The notes: generated by a model not told the origin, from the letters alone. Positions 7,170 through 15,135 are shown, counted from the first letter of the stretch. The stretch is 18,179 bases of DNA from DASYRX01 sp036003845 (GCA_036003845.1 DASYRX010000248.1:1-18179); one strand, 5' to 3'. Numbers and translations: made by a program.

Positions 7170-7975
7170 TAGAGAATTCTCCAGTCGGTCCACACGCCCA
7201 TCGCGCAGAGCCGGATGTACACATCGCTGAACCCGACTGTGATGAGGCTGGTCCAGGCCCACTGCATGTGCCAGCGATTGAGGCAGCTGGAGCAGTCATA
7301 CGCCACCTTACGTACCGGTGAGCCTGAGAGTCGGTCCTTCACTCCACCGATCAAGTGGCGAAAGGAGTGGCACCCAAACGTGTACAGCGAGAGGAACACG
7401 ACGTTGGCGACCAGTATCAATGTGCCGACGCCGATGCCAAAGCGTGTAGTCCCCGTTAGGCCGTCAGTGAACCAGAGCGCCTTGTAGGCGTCGTACGCCA
7501 GGATCGGAATCAGGATCAGCGCAGGTATCAGGAAATACCTGTGCACGTTCTGCAGAACGAGAGGGAACGTCCGCTCGCCGAGGTACGATTTGCGGGGCTC
7601 TCCGACTGAACATCCGGGTGGGTCTGCCCAAAACCCCTTGTAGTACGCGCCGCGATAGTAGTAGCACGTGAAGCGAAACAGCGCGGGGAACGGCAGGATG
7701 ATGAGCGCCGGCGAGAACTTGAGCCAACTCGGCCACCATGCCGGCTGGGGCCCAAAGATCGCGTGCGGTGAGTCGCCCCAAAGCTCAGGCGAATAGAAGG
7801 GCGATAAGTACGGTCCGAATGTGTAGTACGCGTTTTGAAATGCTGCCCATGTTGCATACGCGACGAATGCCGAAAAGACTATCAGAACAGGAACGTTAGG
7901 CAGCCACCAGAGGTCGCGTCGCAGCGTTTCACCGAACCGCCGCCGCTCCAGAATTGGCAGAGGACTATGGGCCAT
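7169..7975 (-). CDS. sdhC: Sdh1-type single-subunit membrane anchor of succinate dehydrogenase
   Basis: 268-residue integral membrane protein anchoring the complex and passing electrons to quinone. Five probable membrane segments lie near 28-48, 86-103, 143-165, 181-203 and 238-256. Ordinary SdhC and SdhD anchors are about 120 residues each and bind haem b; this is one long protein, as in mycobacterial Sdh1. Its conserved-looking polar residues are Cys104, Cys122, His145, Cys202-His203, His207, and Cys228/Cys231/His236 (GCHSFRH and DCSSCLNRWHM). From memory, the Mycobacterium smegmatis Sdh1 structure showed a membrane-embedded Rieske-type 2Fe-2S cluster in this subunit, and two Cys plus two His from this set could hold such a cluster here. 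It begins 6 bases after the amidohydrolase stop codon, without a clear ribosome site, and overlaps the flavoprotein gene. Confidence 0.88.
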   Translation of the reverse strand: MAHSPLPILERRRFGETLRRDLWWLPNVPVLIVFSAFVAYATWAAFQNAYYTFGPYLSPFYSPELWGDSPHAIFGPQPAWWPSWLKFSPALIILPFPALFRFTCYYYRGAYYKGFWADPPGCSVGEPRKSYLGERTFPLVLQNVHRYFLIPALILIPILAYDAYKALWFTDGLTGTTRFGIGVGTLILVANVVFLSLYTFGCHSFRHLIGGVKDRLSGSPVRKVAYDCSSCLNRWHMQWAWTSLITVGFSDVYIRLCAMGVWTDWRIL

Positions 7976-7981
7976 TACGAG

Positions 7982-9652
7982 CTATGGAGATTGAGATTGG
8001 CGATGCACCACCTTGCCGCCAACGACCGTTAAAACTACACGTGCGTCCTTGAGCTCGGCCGGTGGGATCTTGGTGAGATCGCGGTTGATGAGTGCGAAGT
8101 CCGCCAGCTTGCCGACTTCGAGCGAGCCTTTATCGCGTTCGGCGAACTGCGCATATGCCGCGTTCACTGTGTACGCGCGCAGCGCCTCCTCGACGCTGAT
8201 CTTCTGCTCCGGGAACCAGCCGTCTGGATTCTTGTCGTCCAACGTACGGCGAGTCACCGCGGCGTAGATGCCTTCGATCGCCGACGGCGGTGCGACGAAC
8301 CAATCGCTCCCGAAAGTCAGTAATGCTTTCGCATCAATGAGGGAGCGAAACGCATAAGTTCGGCTCGCGCGGTCGCGCCCCAAAGGTTTGTCGGCGAACC
8401 TGCCGTCGTCGATCGCATGGTACGGCTGCATGCTCCCAATGACGCCTAACGCTCCGAGCCGCGGGATGTCCTTCGCGGCGATGTGTTGCACGTGCTCGAT
8501 GCGGAAGCGCCGATCGCGCGGGCCGTTTTCTTTTTCGACGCGCTCAAAGATGTCGAGCAGCGTGCCGATCGCGCGGTCGCCGATCGCGTGGATCATGACG
8601 TGCAAGCCTGCGCTGTCGGCGCCTTTAGTTCGCGCGTATAGGGTTTCGGGTGGAGTCACCCAGAGGCCCGTATTCCCCGGCGTGTCGTCGAAGGGAGCGT
8701 ACATGGCCGCGGTGCGTGAACCTAACGAGCCATCAACGAACCCCTTGAGCGCGCCTATCGTGAGCCACGCGTCGCCGCGAGAACCGCGCGCCTGGACCGT
8801 ATCGCGCAGCTTTTCCCAGGTGGAGAGCGGGACCGCGGCGTAGATGCGCGTCGTCAGGCGTCCCGCTTTGTGCGCCCGCTCGAAGATTGCCAGCTCTTCC
8901 CACGTCCCCATGTTGTGCACGGTCGTGACTCCACGCTCGGCGACGTATTTCATCGCGGCATCGAGTGCGCGGTCCTCGACCTCAGGCGGTGGCGGCGTGA
9001 CGGCGTCGTCCAGCTGACCCATCGCGTTGTCTTTGAGCACGCCGGTTGGTTCACCTTTGGCGTCGCGCACGATCGTGCCGCCGGCGACGTCCTTCGTTGC
9101 AGCGCTGACTTTCGCCGCTCGCAGCGCCACCGAGTTCGCGAGCGCCATGTGGCCATCGTACCGATTGACCCAAACAGGATTATTCGGCGTGACGGAGTCG
9201 ATCCAGGCGCGCGTTGGCAGCTGTCCGCCCCAGCGCTCGTTGTCCCAGTCGCCGCCCTGGATCCAGGTGCCCCCTGGGACAGTCTTCGCGAAGGCGGCGA
9301 TGCGCCTAACGAATTCCTGCGGCGTGTCGGCGTCCTTGAGCTCGACGGAAGAAAGGCGGAAGCCGCCGGTGACGAAGTGAACGTGGCTGTCGATGAATCC
9401 GGGAACGAGGAATTGTCCCTGCGCATCGATCACTTCGGCGTTGCCGGCCATCTTGCGGATTTCAGCCGAGGAACCGACCGCTGTTATTCGGTCGCCGGCG
9501 ACGGCGATGGCGTCGGCCCAGGGTCGTTCAGGATTGCCGGTCCACGCACGCGCGTTGACGACGGCCAGCGTTACGGCACCAGCGGCGCGATCACGTGAGC
9601 TCATGTCGCAGGCCAGGATCGTCCCGAGCAGCAGAAATGCGGCGCGTCGCAT
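7982..9652 (-). CDS. YtcJ-like amidohydrolase, exported lipoprotein
   Basis: 556-residue metal-dependent amidohydrolase of the YtcJ/amidohydrolase-3 group; the substrate is unknown (likely an amide or cyclic amide). A lipoprotein signal is visible: MRRAAFLLLGTILAC with the lipobox Cys at residue 15. The beta-sandwich segment (LAVVNARAWTGNPERPWADAIAV) leads to the metal-binding GFIDSHVHF (His90, His92); later come LKGFVDGSLGSRTA, HAIGDRA, RIEHVQH and FGSDWFV, which carry the remaining metal and catalytic residues, then the closing GSLEVGKLADFALI. A frame to 9817 stays open, but the signal peptide fixes the start at 9652. The gene lies 22 bases after a small hypothetical gene and 6 bases before the succinate dehydrogenase anchor gene, so it is probably co-transcribed with the respiratory complex. 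A functional link is not obvious. Confidence 0.93.
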   Translation of the reverse strand: MRRAAFLLLGTILACDMSSRDRAAGAVTLAVVNARAWTGNPERPWADAIAVAGDRITAVGSSAEIRKMAGNAEVIDAQGQFLVPGFIDSHVHFVTGGFRLSSVELKDADTPQEFVRRIAAFAKTVPGGTWIQGGDWDNERWGGQLPTRAWIDSVTPNNPVWVNRYDGHMALANSVALRAAKVSAATKDVAGGTIVRDAKGEPTGVLKDNAMGQLDDAVTPPPPEVEDRALDAAMKYVAERGVTTVHNMGTWEELAIFERAHKAGRLTTRIYAAVPLSTWEKLRDTVQARGSRGDAWLTIGALKGFVDGSLGSRTAAMYAPFDDTPGNTGLWVTPPETLYARTKGADSAGLHVMIHAIGDRAIGTLLDIFERVEKENGPRDRRFRIEHVQHIAAKDIPRLGALGVIGSMQPYHAIDDGRFADKPLGRDRASRTYAFRSLIDAKALLTFGSDWFVAPPSAIEGIYAAVTRRTLDDKNPDGWFPEQKISVEEALRAYTVNAAYAQFAERDKGSLEVGKLADFALINRDLTKIPPAELKDARVVLTVVGGKVVHRQSQSP

Positions 9653-9674
9653 CGCGATTGCGTTAGGCTCGGGC

Positions 9675-10010
9675 TCAGCGCCGCTCCACCGCATCGCGAA
9701 TGTCCAGCAGAATTTCGAAATACAACTGCTCGCGGCGGTAGGCAAAGTCGAGCGTCGCCATCTGGCTGTCGTCGCCGGTGGCTTTCGCGCGCTCGAACGC
9801 TTCGCGGTACATGTCATCCAGGTTGGCGAGGATACGGTCGCGGGTGCGGGCCATACGAGTTCTCTCGAGTGCTTGGGGGGTCAGACGCGGTGGCTCTTCC
9901 TCGGGCTCGGACTTTTCGTCCTTGTCACGATCGAACGCGTCGACGAGATAGCGCTTGGCAGCGCCCATGAAGAGGCGCCGCGGCTTGAACGGATCGGGGA
10001 TTAACGCCAT
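9675..10010 (-). CDS. Hypothetical charged helical protein
   Basis: 111 residues, unrecognised. The N-terminal part (IPDPFKPRRLFMGAAKRYLVDAFDRD) is amphipathic, the middle is acidic (DKDEKSEPEEEPPRL), and the C-terminal 70 residues are strongly helical and charged (RTRMARTRDRILANLDDMYREAFERAK, then AYRREQLYFEILLDIRDAVERR), suggesting a helical hairpin or coiled coil. There is no signal peptide or membrane segment. The start is uncertain: ATG 10010, ATG 10025 and GTG 10055 are all in frame and none has a strong ribosome site; 10010 gives the most natural N terminus. It is the first gene of the apparent amidohydrolase-sdh unit. Frame integrity and tight spacing argue that it is real. Confidence 0.65.
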   Translation of the reverse strand: MALIPDPFKPRRLFMGAAKRYLVDAFDRDKDEKSEPEEEPPRLTPQALERTRMARTRDRILANLDDMYREAFERAKATGDDSQMATLDFAYRREQLYFEILLDIRDAVERR

Positions 10011-10074
10011 GTGCGAGCGCAACATACGCCGCCGGATCGGAGCGGGCAAGCACACGGAAGGCTATGTTGGCAAA

Positions 10075-10090
10075 GCACTTACGAAAAGTG
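10075..10090. repeat. Small inverted repeat upstream of the hypothetical gene
   Basis: GCACTT and AAGTGC form a 6-bp hairpin with a short A-rich loop, followed at once by a CGTTAGG motif (10093-10099). It lies about 65 bases upstream of the likely start at 10010, inside the 207-base gap after the ankyrin gene, where the promoter of the amidohydrolase-sdh unit should be. It may be an operator or just a chance hairpin. Confidence 0.3.
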
Positions 10091-10207
10091 CGCGTTAGGC
10101 GTCAGCCTCCACCTCTTGGGCGCATGACGACGCGACATGTTCTGTGCACTTTCCGCCGAACGCAGATTCCACGAGTGAGTATCTTGATGAAGCAGACGGA
10201 AGTGATA

Positions 10208-10232
10208 CGGGCCCGCGTTAGGCGCGGGCCCG
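10208..10232. terminator. 10-bp perfect hairpin around the ankyrin gene stop codon
   Basis: CGGGCCCGCG (10208-10217) and CGCGGGCCCG (10223-10232) are perfect complements around a 5-base loop that carries the TAA stop (10218-10220) of the ankyrin-repeat gene. The stem is all G/C, with no T-run on either side, so it may be a terminator that needs no U-tract or an mRNA-end stabiliser. The loop is part of a CGTTAGGC motif. Confidence 0.55.
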
Positions 10233-11531
10233 CAGAATTTCTACGACCTCGAGCTTCCCAGCGTACTCTGCCCAGCCCAACACATCGCTGTCGTGCTCCT
10301 TGTCATGGATCTTTGGATCGCCGCCGGCGTCGAGCAGCAGTCGCACCATGTCCGCGTGACCTTCCCACGCCGCGAGGTGCATTGCCGTCATCTCCGAGTC
10401 GCCAAAGCCCCAGCGTGTGTTGGGATCGGCACCGCGCTCGAGCAGCCACTTCACAGCGACGATGTCGTTGCGTCGTGACATAATGTGGAGTGCGCCGCCG
10501 CTCGTGAGCAGCTCGGGATTGTCGCGGACGAGCCGGGAAGCCGCGTCATTGTCTCCAAGCGCCAGCGCTGCGACGAGATCCATGGGGGCCGCACGCGTCG
10601 CTCGTTTGCCGCGATCTGCGCTGAGCAGCTCTGCTGACGTGAGCGCGCGGATCGCCTGCATGACGGGGCGATCGCTATCGGGAGTCGATGCGTAGACGGC
10701 GACTGGTTGACCCATTCCATCGACGCCGAGCGGGTCGGCGCCGAGCTCGATGAGCAGCGCAGCCATCCCCGGTCGATTCATGCGGACCGCGAAGTGGAGC
10801 GGCAGCTGGTTCGCTTCGTTGCGGCTCATGCGTCTGTTCAGCGCCGAGGGATCGGCAGCAACGATTCGGCGCACTTCGTCGCCAAGGTTCATCGCAATCG
10901 CCGAGAAGATGTGGTGTCTCGCTCCGTGCCTAACCAGTACGTCGACGACGGCGCGGTGTGCGTCGGTGTCGGTGCCGTTCCAGCACGTCGCCCACCCGAT
11001 AACCTCCAGCTCGTGATCGTCGCCGTGGCCGACGACATCACCGCCAGCGTCGGCGAGCCGTCGCACAATTTCGACGTGCCCCGCCGCCGCAGCCCAGTGC
11101 ATCGGATAGGTATTATCTCCCTTCTCGCGTATGTTGACGTCGATGCCGCGCTCGAGCAGCAGATCGACGGCGGCGAGGTTTCCGCTTTGCGCGGCGGCGT
11201 GCAGTAGCGAATGCTCATACGGCTTGTCGCGCACGAGCAGCTTGTCCGGATGCGCATCGAGCAGCGCTGCGAGCTCGTTGGCGTCGTTCTTCGCCGCCGC
11301 AAAGAGCTGTCCTTCAATCGTTAGGCTGTCGACATGTGCCTTGAGCGCGCGCCAGCTCGAGAATCCGTATTCCTTGGCAAGGTCGAACTGCGCGTCCGCG
11401 AGTTGCGCATCGGGATTGCCGCCGCGCATCTCTTCGAGTCGACGCTTGGCCGCCTTGCGGAGCCAATCGAGATTGGGATTGTCCGGAAGCTGGTTCGCTA
11501 CGGATGCCGACTCTTTGGTCGGATCGGACAT
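10218..11531 (-). CDS. Ankyrin-repeat protein
   Basis: 437 residues, probably cytoplasmic (no signal peptide), acting by protein-protein contact. The N-terminal 70 residues (DWLRKAAKRRLEEMR, then LADAQFDLAKEYGFSSWRALKAHV) form a short helical module often found before ankyrin repeats in bacterial proteins. Ankyrin repeats follow, recognisable by SLLHAAAQSGNLAAVDLLLERGIDVN (about 108-133), PMHWAAAAGHVEIVRRLADAGGDV, LPLHFAVRMNRPGMAALLIELGADP, ALHIMSRRNDIVAVKWLLERGADPN and AMHLAAWEGHADMVRLLLDAGGDP; other repeats are degenerate. The start at 11531 has an excellent ribosome site, GGAGGTG (11536-11542), 4 bases upstream. The partner is unknown. It stands alone, 207 bases from the next minus-strand gene. 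Confidence 0.92.
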   Translation of the reverse strand: MSDPTKESASVANQLPDNPNLDWLRKAAKRRLEEMRGGNPDAQLADAQFDLAKEYGFSSWRALKAHVDSLTIEGQLFAAAKNDANELAALLDAHPDKLLVRDKPYEHSLLHAAAQSGNLAAVDLLLERGIDVNIREKGDNTYPMHWAAAAGHVEIVRRLADAGGDVVGHGDDHELEVIGWATCWNGTDTDAHRAVVDVLVRHGARHHIFSAIAMNLGDEVRRIVAADPSALNRRMSRNEANQLPLHFAVRMNRPGMAALLIELGADPLGVDGMGQPVAVYASTPDSDRPVMQAIRALTSAELLSADRGKRATRAAPMDLVAALALGDNDAASRLVRDNPELLTSGGALHIMSRRNDIVAVKWLLERGADPNTRWGFGDSEMTAMHLAAWEGHADMVRLLLDAGGDPKIHDKEHDSDVLGWAEYAGKLEVVEILRARA

Positions 11532-11712
11532 GAGACACCTCCATTCCTTTGGAAGGGGACGAGCCCTTTCGTGTCGCCCGACGTCCGCGGCTGGGGCGAG
11601 GAATAGAAGGTTGTGTGAGAACGAAATGCGGGCGGGTTGAACCCTTTACGCGGACCGTCGGCCGCCCACTCGGCACTCATGGGATAGTACCGCTAGCTTG
11701 ATGGACCGACAA

Positions 11713-11717
11713 GGGAG
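11713..11717 (+). promoter_or_regulatory. Ribosome binding site deciding the hydrolase start
   Basis: GGGAG lies 7 bases before ATG 11725, while the earlier in-frame ATG at 11701 and TTG at 11698 have no such site. The protein from 11725 also begins directly with a signal peptide. Confidence 0.6.
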
Positions 11718-11724
11718 CCGAGGA

Positions 11725-12630
11725 ATGTTGAGTCGCTCAGTGCGGAGCCTAACGGCCGCGACACTTATATGTTGGGCTCGATCTTCGCTGCCAGCGCAAG
11801 GCGCGGTGCAGAGCAGCATGGTCTCTGTCGGCGCGCACAAGCTCTACGTGCAGGCGGCGGGCACCGCGCGAGCCGGCACTCCAACGGTCGTTTTTGAGAG
11901 CGGCCTCGGCTCTCCTGTGGGAATGTGGCTGCGCGTGCAGACAATGATCGCCGAGTCCACGAAGACGGTCGCGTACGACAGATCCGGGATCAACAAATCC
12001 GAGTTAGGCAAGGAAGCACCGACGGTCCCGTACATCGTCAGCTCGCTGCACACGCTGCTGAGCAAGATCGAAGCGCCGCCACCATATGTTCTGGTGGGAC
12101 ACTCATGGGGCGGGCCCATCATCAACCGGTTCGCGGCCACATACCCTAACGAGGTCGCCGCGCTCGTCTACGTCGATCCCACGGACTGGACGCAGACCAA
12201 AGCGGACATGTCCGCGTTATGGAAGCAGGCCGGCGTGAAGGACGACGACGACATGATGGTAAAAATGCTCGAGAAGATGCCCGGCGTGCCTCCCGGAATT
12301 CTCGCTGAAGCGAAAGAGGTCGCCCGGCTGCAGAAGGGCGGCTTCGACGAGCTGCGTCAGGGTGGCGACGCACCTGATGTACCCACGTACGTCTTGTTAG
12401 GCGGCAAGCGTGATCCGACGCCGCCGGGCCAAACGTTTCCCGGGGACATGGATGCCTATTTCAAGGCCGGCATGGAGCAGCGCATCGATCACTTCGGCGG
12501 CATGATGCAGCGCAAACGCCAGGGTACACTCGTGCTTACGTCAAAGAGCGGACACTTCGTGCACTCGTCCGAGCCGGAGCTTGTCGTCTGGGCGATCCGC
12601 CAGGCGCTCGCAGCGTCGGCTAAGCGTTAG
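11725..12630 (+). CDS. Secreted alpha/beta hydrolase
   Basis: 301-residue alpha/beta-fold hydrolase (esterase or lipase-like) exported by a Sec signal peptide (residues 1 to about 27, ending LPAQGA). Family marks: the strand and oxyanion region TVVFESGLGSP (54-64), VAYDRSGIN (82-90), the nucleophile elbow GHSWGG with Ser127, the likely acid Asp230 in LLGGKRDP, and the catalytic histidine His277 in SKSGHFVH. All three catalytic positions are present and the length is normal, so it should be active; the substrate is unknown. Its stop codon (CGT TAG) lies in a CGTTAGG motif, and its last 11 bases overlap the end of the convergent ferredoxin gene. The upstream 190 bases, shared with the divergent ankyrin gene, should hold its promoter, but I see no clear boxes. 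Confidence 0.92.
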   Translation: MLSRSVRSLTAATLICWARSSLPAQGAVQSSMVSVGAHKLYVQAAGTARAGTPTVVFESGLGSPVGMWLRVQTMIAESTKTVAYDRSGINKSELGKEAPTVPYIVSSLHTLLSKIEAPPPYVLVGHSWGGPIINRFAATYPNEVAALVYVDPTDWTQTKADMSALWKQAGVKDDDDMMVKMLEKMPGVPPGILAEAKEVARLQKGGFDELRQGGDAPDVPTYVLLGGKRDPTPPGQTFPGDMDAYFKAGMEQRIDHFGGMMQRKRQGTLVLTSKSGHFVHSSEPELVVWAIRQALAASAKR

Positions 12631-12961
12631 GCTCCTCGAGGCGAAAGAACACAGCGTCCTCGATCACGCGTCCGTGCTTGAGATGCTCGACGACGATCCG
12701 CTCGAGCAATTCCGGCGTGACTGGCGCATACCAGATCCCTTCCGGATACACGACGACGACAGGTCCACCGGCACAGACGCCGAGGCATGGGGTCTCGCTC
12801 CGCTTCACGCGGCGCGGGCCGAAGAGCAGATCTTCTCTCTCTAATAGTTGCGGCAGCAGGCTGTAGAGCGCGCGCCCCGCCCGACTTGGGCTGCAGAATC
12901 CTCCGGTGCACACGACGATGTGTCGCGTGTACGGCTCGAGGAAGGCGCTGTACTCCGGCAT
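12620..12961 (-). CDS. Thioredoxin-like 2Fe-2S ferredoxin domain protein
   Basis: 113-residue single-domain protein of the (2Fe-2S) ferredoxin family with a thioredoxin-like fold, a small soluble electron carrier. The strand HIVVCTGGFC (14-23) supplies Cys18 and Cys23, and TPCLGVCAGGPVVVVYPEGIWY (58-79) supplies Cys59 and Cys63, the usual Cys-x3-Cys of this group; the tail (VTPELLERIVVEHLKHGRVIED) is the typical C-terminal helix. No strong ribosome site precedes ATG 12961. It is oriented against both neighbours: its end overlaps the hydrolase gene by 11 bases, and its start is 35 bases from the start of the divergent OsmC-like gene. Its redox partner is not in the window. Confidence 0.88.
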   Translation of the reverse strand: MPEYSAFLEPYTRHIVVCTGGFCSPSRAGRALYSLLPQLLEREDLLFGPRRVKRSETPCLGVCAGGPVVVVYPEGIWYAPVTPELLERIVVEHLKHGRVIEDAVFFRLEEPNA

Positions 12962-12996
12962 GACGATGAACGTAAGGGAATGCTACGTTTCATAGC

Positions 12997-13458
12997 ATGA
13001 CGAATGTGAATTTTCCGACGCGCGACAGTGCCGTACCGGGTCGCGTGAATCACGTGACGATCGAGTGGAAGGGTGAGACGAGCTTCGAGGGCGGGCGAGC
13101 TGGTCATGCGCAGGTAGCGTTTGATTCCAGCGGCAAGACCGGACCGGGACCCGTCGACGCCCTGCTCATCGCGTTAGGCACGTGTGCAGCAATGGACGTG
13201 ATCGAGATTCTGGCGAAGCGGCGCACGCCTGTCGAGTCGATGAGCATGGAAGTGCGCGGCGCCCGCGCTGACGCGATCCCCGCTCGGCTCATTGGCGCCG
13301 AGATCGCGTACACGATTACTGGTGCTGGTATCGAGCGGAAGCATGCGGAGCGCGCGATCACGCTCGCCGTGGAGAAGTACTGTTCCGTGCGCAGCTCGTT
13401 GGATCCCGAGATCCCGATTTGTTGGAGGCTGGAACTCAATGCGCCGGCGGTGAAATAG
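12997..13458 (+). CDS. OsmC-family protein
   Basis: 153-residue OsmC/Ohr-fold protein. Members reduce organic hydroperoxides through a pair of cysteines; some of the YhfA-like branch have other or unknown roles. The two cysteines are in the right places: Cys63 in LIALGTCAAMDV and Cys129 in AVEKYCSVRSSL. The glycine-rich N-terminal strands (HVTIEWKGETSFEG) and GPGPVDALLIALG helix also fit. The start at 12997 is the first ATG; AAGGGA at 12974-12979 is rather far (about 17 bases), so the message could be leaderless. It diverges from the ferredoxin gene across only 35 bases, and together they may serve redox defence, though that is inference. A small inverted repeat (TGCTA/TAGCA, 12981-12997) touches the start codon. 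Confidence 0.9.
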   Translation: MTNVNFPTRDSAVPGRVNHVTIEWKGETSFEGGRAGHAQVAFDSSGKTGPGPVDALLIALGTCAAMDVIEILAKRRTPVESMSMEVRGARADAIPARLIGAEIAYTITGAGIERKHAERAITLAVEKYCSVRSSLDPEIPICWRLELNAPAVK

Positions 13459-13502
13459 AATTCTGGTCACCTGTACGCAGCGCGCGCGGAGGATTGCCAT
13501 CG

Positions 13503-13925
13503 ATGGACGTCGCAGAGCACATCATTTCCTTAGAACGTTCGGCACTCGATCGCTGGGTTCGGGCAGACGCGGACGGCTATCTCAGCATCTACACCAAAGA
13601 TGCCACGTACTTCGATCCGTTTCGCGAAAAGCGACTTAATGGACTTGATGAGCTGAACGTGCTGGCGGCGGCGATGAGAGGTATCACGTTGCCATTCACG
13701 GAGCCACGCTACGAAATGCTTGCCCCGCGCGTGGATGTCGATGGGAATATCGCAGTGCTCACGTTCAACCTGGTGAACTACGGCAAGGCCACAGGCAGCG
13801 CTCAAGAAACGGTGCTCGCCCGGTGGAACGCAACACAGGTGTATCGCTGCCTAGATGGGGAGTGGCGAATCCTCCACACGCACTGGTCTTTTACGCAGCC
13901 ACAGCTGGCCGATGCACCCAAATAG
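13503..13925 (+). CDS. SnoaL/NTF2-like fold protein (DUF4440-type)
   Basis: 140-residue protein of the NTF2-like/SnoaL superfamily, small cone-shaped alpha+beta domains that bind or isomerise small molecules. The N-terminal helix (HIISLERSALDRWVRADADGYLSIYTKDATYFDP) is characteristic, and the C-terminal sheet (AQETVLARWNATQVYRCLDGEWRILHTHWSF) ends with the family's typical strand-turn-strand followed by HTHWS. No signal peptide. The start at 13503 is chosen for GGAGG (13488-13492) 10 bases upstream; a longer open frame to 13419 overlaps the OsmC-like gene. It follows that gene by 44 bases and may share its transcript. Function unknown. Confidence 0.85.
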   Translation: MDVAEHIISLERSALDRWVRADADGYLSIYTKDATYFDPFREKRLNGLDELNVLAAAMRGITLPFTEPRYEMLAPRVDVDGNIAVLTFNLVNYGKATGSAQETVLARWNATQVYRCLDGEWRILHTHWSFTQPQLADAPK

Positions 13926-14019
13926 GTGGCGAGTTTGTCAGCGCCTCAAGGCGCTTGCTCCACGCGTTAGGCGCGCACAGAGTGCCATCACATCCTCGCG
14001 CAGTAATGCCTTCGGCGTT

Positions 14020-15117
14020 ATGAAATCCGCCGTGACCTTGGCCCTGATGACGCTGGCCCTCTCCGCAGCGCCCGGGCAGGCACAACGAGCGACGGCCACG
14101 CTTGACGCGCCCACCGCCGGTCGGTTTGCGGCGCTGGCACTGGCGTGCCTCCAGAAGGAATACCCGAACAAGATCACTCATATCCTGAATTCCCCCGCGG
14201 ATGCAAGGCAGCCGCATGAGCTCACGCCCGCGTTTTACGGCTGTTACGACTGGCACTCGTCCGTGCATGGCCACTGGATGCTGGCGCGCTTGCTCCGCGA
14301 ATTTCCCAATGCGCCCTTCGTGTCCGCGGCGGTCGCGGCGCTCAAGGCGAATCTCACCCCGGCCAACATCGCCGGTGAAGTGGCCTATCTAAACGGCCCG
14401 GGACGCGAGTCGTTCGAACGCCCGTATGGTTTGGCGTGGCTGCTGCAGTTGGCCGCCGAACTGCGCGAATCACAGACGCCTAACGCGGCTGCGTTGTCCT
14501 CGGCGCTCAAGCCGCTCAAAGCGGCTGTGGTCGCGCAGCTCGAGGCATGGCTGCCGAAGCTCGCTTATCCCATTCGCGAAGGGGAACATGCGCAAACAGC
14601 GTTCGCATTCGGCTTGATCCTGGACTACGCTCGCGGAACAGACCCGGCGTTGGCGGCCATGGTCGTCAGCAAGGTTCGTGAGTTTCATCTCAAGGACCGC
14701 GACTGCCCGATCAACTACGAGCCATCCGGTCAGGACTTCCTTTCGCCTTGCATCGCCGAGGCCGACGCGATGCGCCGCGTGCTGCCGCCTAACGAGTTCG
14801 CTGCGTGGCTGACGTCGTTCCTCCCGCGACTACCCGCCACCAATTCAGACGCGTGGCTGCCGATTGGAGTCGTCACTGACAAGACAGATGGCAAGCTCGC
14901 TCATCTGGACGGCCTCAACCTCAGTCGGGCGTGGATGCTCGAGGGTATCGCGGCGGGATTGCCGTCCGGCGATCCGCGCAGACACGCACTGCTGGCTGCG
15001 TCTCGCACTCATGCCGCCAGTGGGCTCGCTGCGGTGACCGGCGAGCACTACGCCGGCGGTCATTGGCTCGGCAGCTTCGCGACGTACCTCACAACGCGCC
15101 GTGGCATCGGCAAGTAG
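14020..15117 (+). CDS. DUF2891-family protein, exported
   Basis: 365 residues with a Sec signal peptide (MKSAVTLALMTLALSAAPGQAQ, cleavage near residue 22). The mature protein matches the DUF2891 family as I know it: ALACLQKEYPNKITHIL (41-57), PAFYGCYDWHSSVHGHWMLARLLREFP (70-96), ERPYGLAWLLQLAAEL (134-149), EGEHAQTAFAFGL, DCPINYEPSGQDFLSPCIAEADAMRR and DGLNLSRAWMLEGIA. The many conserved His, Asp, Trp and Cys residues suggest an enzyme built as an alpha/alpha barrel, but no activity is established to my knowledge. The start at 14020 is set by the signal peptide; no strong ribosome site is visible and an open frame continues upstream into the SnoaL-like gene. A CGTTAGG motif sits in the 94-base gap before it. 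Confidence 0.88.
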   Translation: MKSAVTLALMTLALSAAPGQAQRATATLDAPTAGRFAALALACLQKEYPNKITHILNSPADARQPHELTPAFYGCYDWHSSVHGHWMLARLLREFPNAPFVSAAVAALKANLTPANIAGEVAYLNGPGRESFERPYGLAWLLQLAAELRESQTPNAAALSSALKPLKAAVVAQLEAWLPKLAYPIREGEHAQTAFAFGLILDYARGTDPALAAMVVSKVREFHLKDRDCPINYEPSGQDFLSPCIAEADAMRRVLPPNEFAAWLTSFLPRLPATNSDAWLPIGVVTDKTDGKLAHLDGLNLSRAWMLEGIAAGLPSGDPRRHALLAASRTHAASGLAAVTGEHYAGGHWLGSFATYLTTRRGIGK

Positions 15118-15135
15118 TACGGCGAGTGAATCTCT

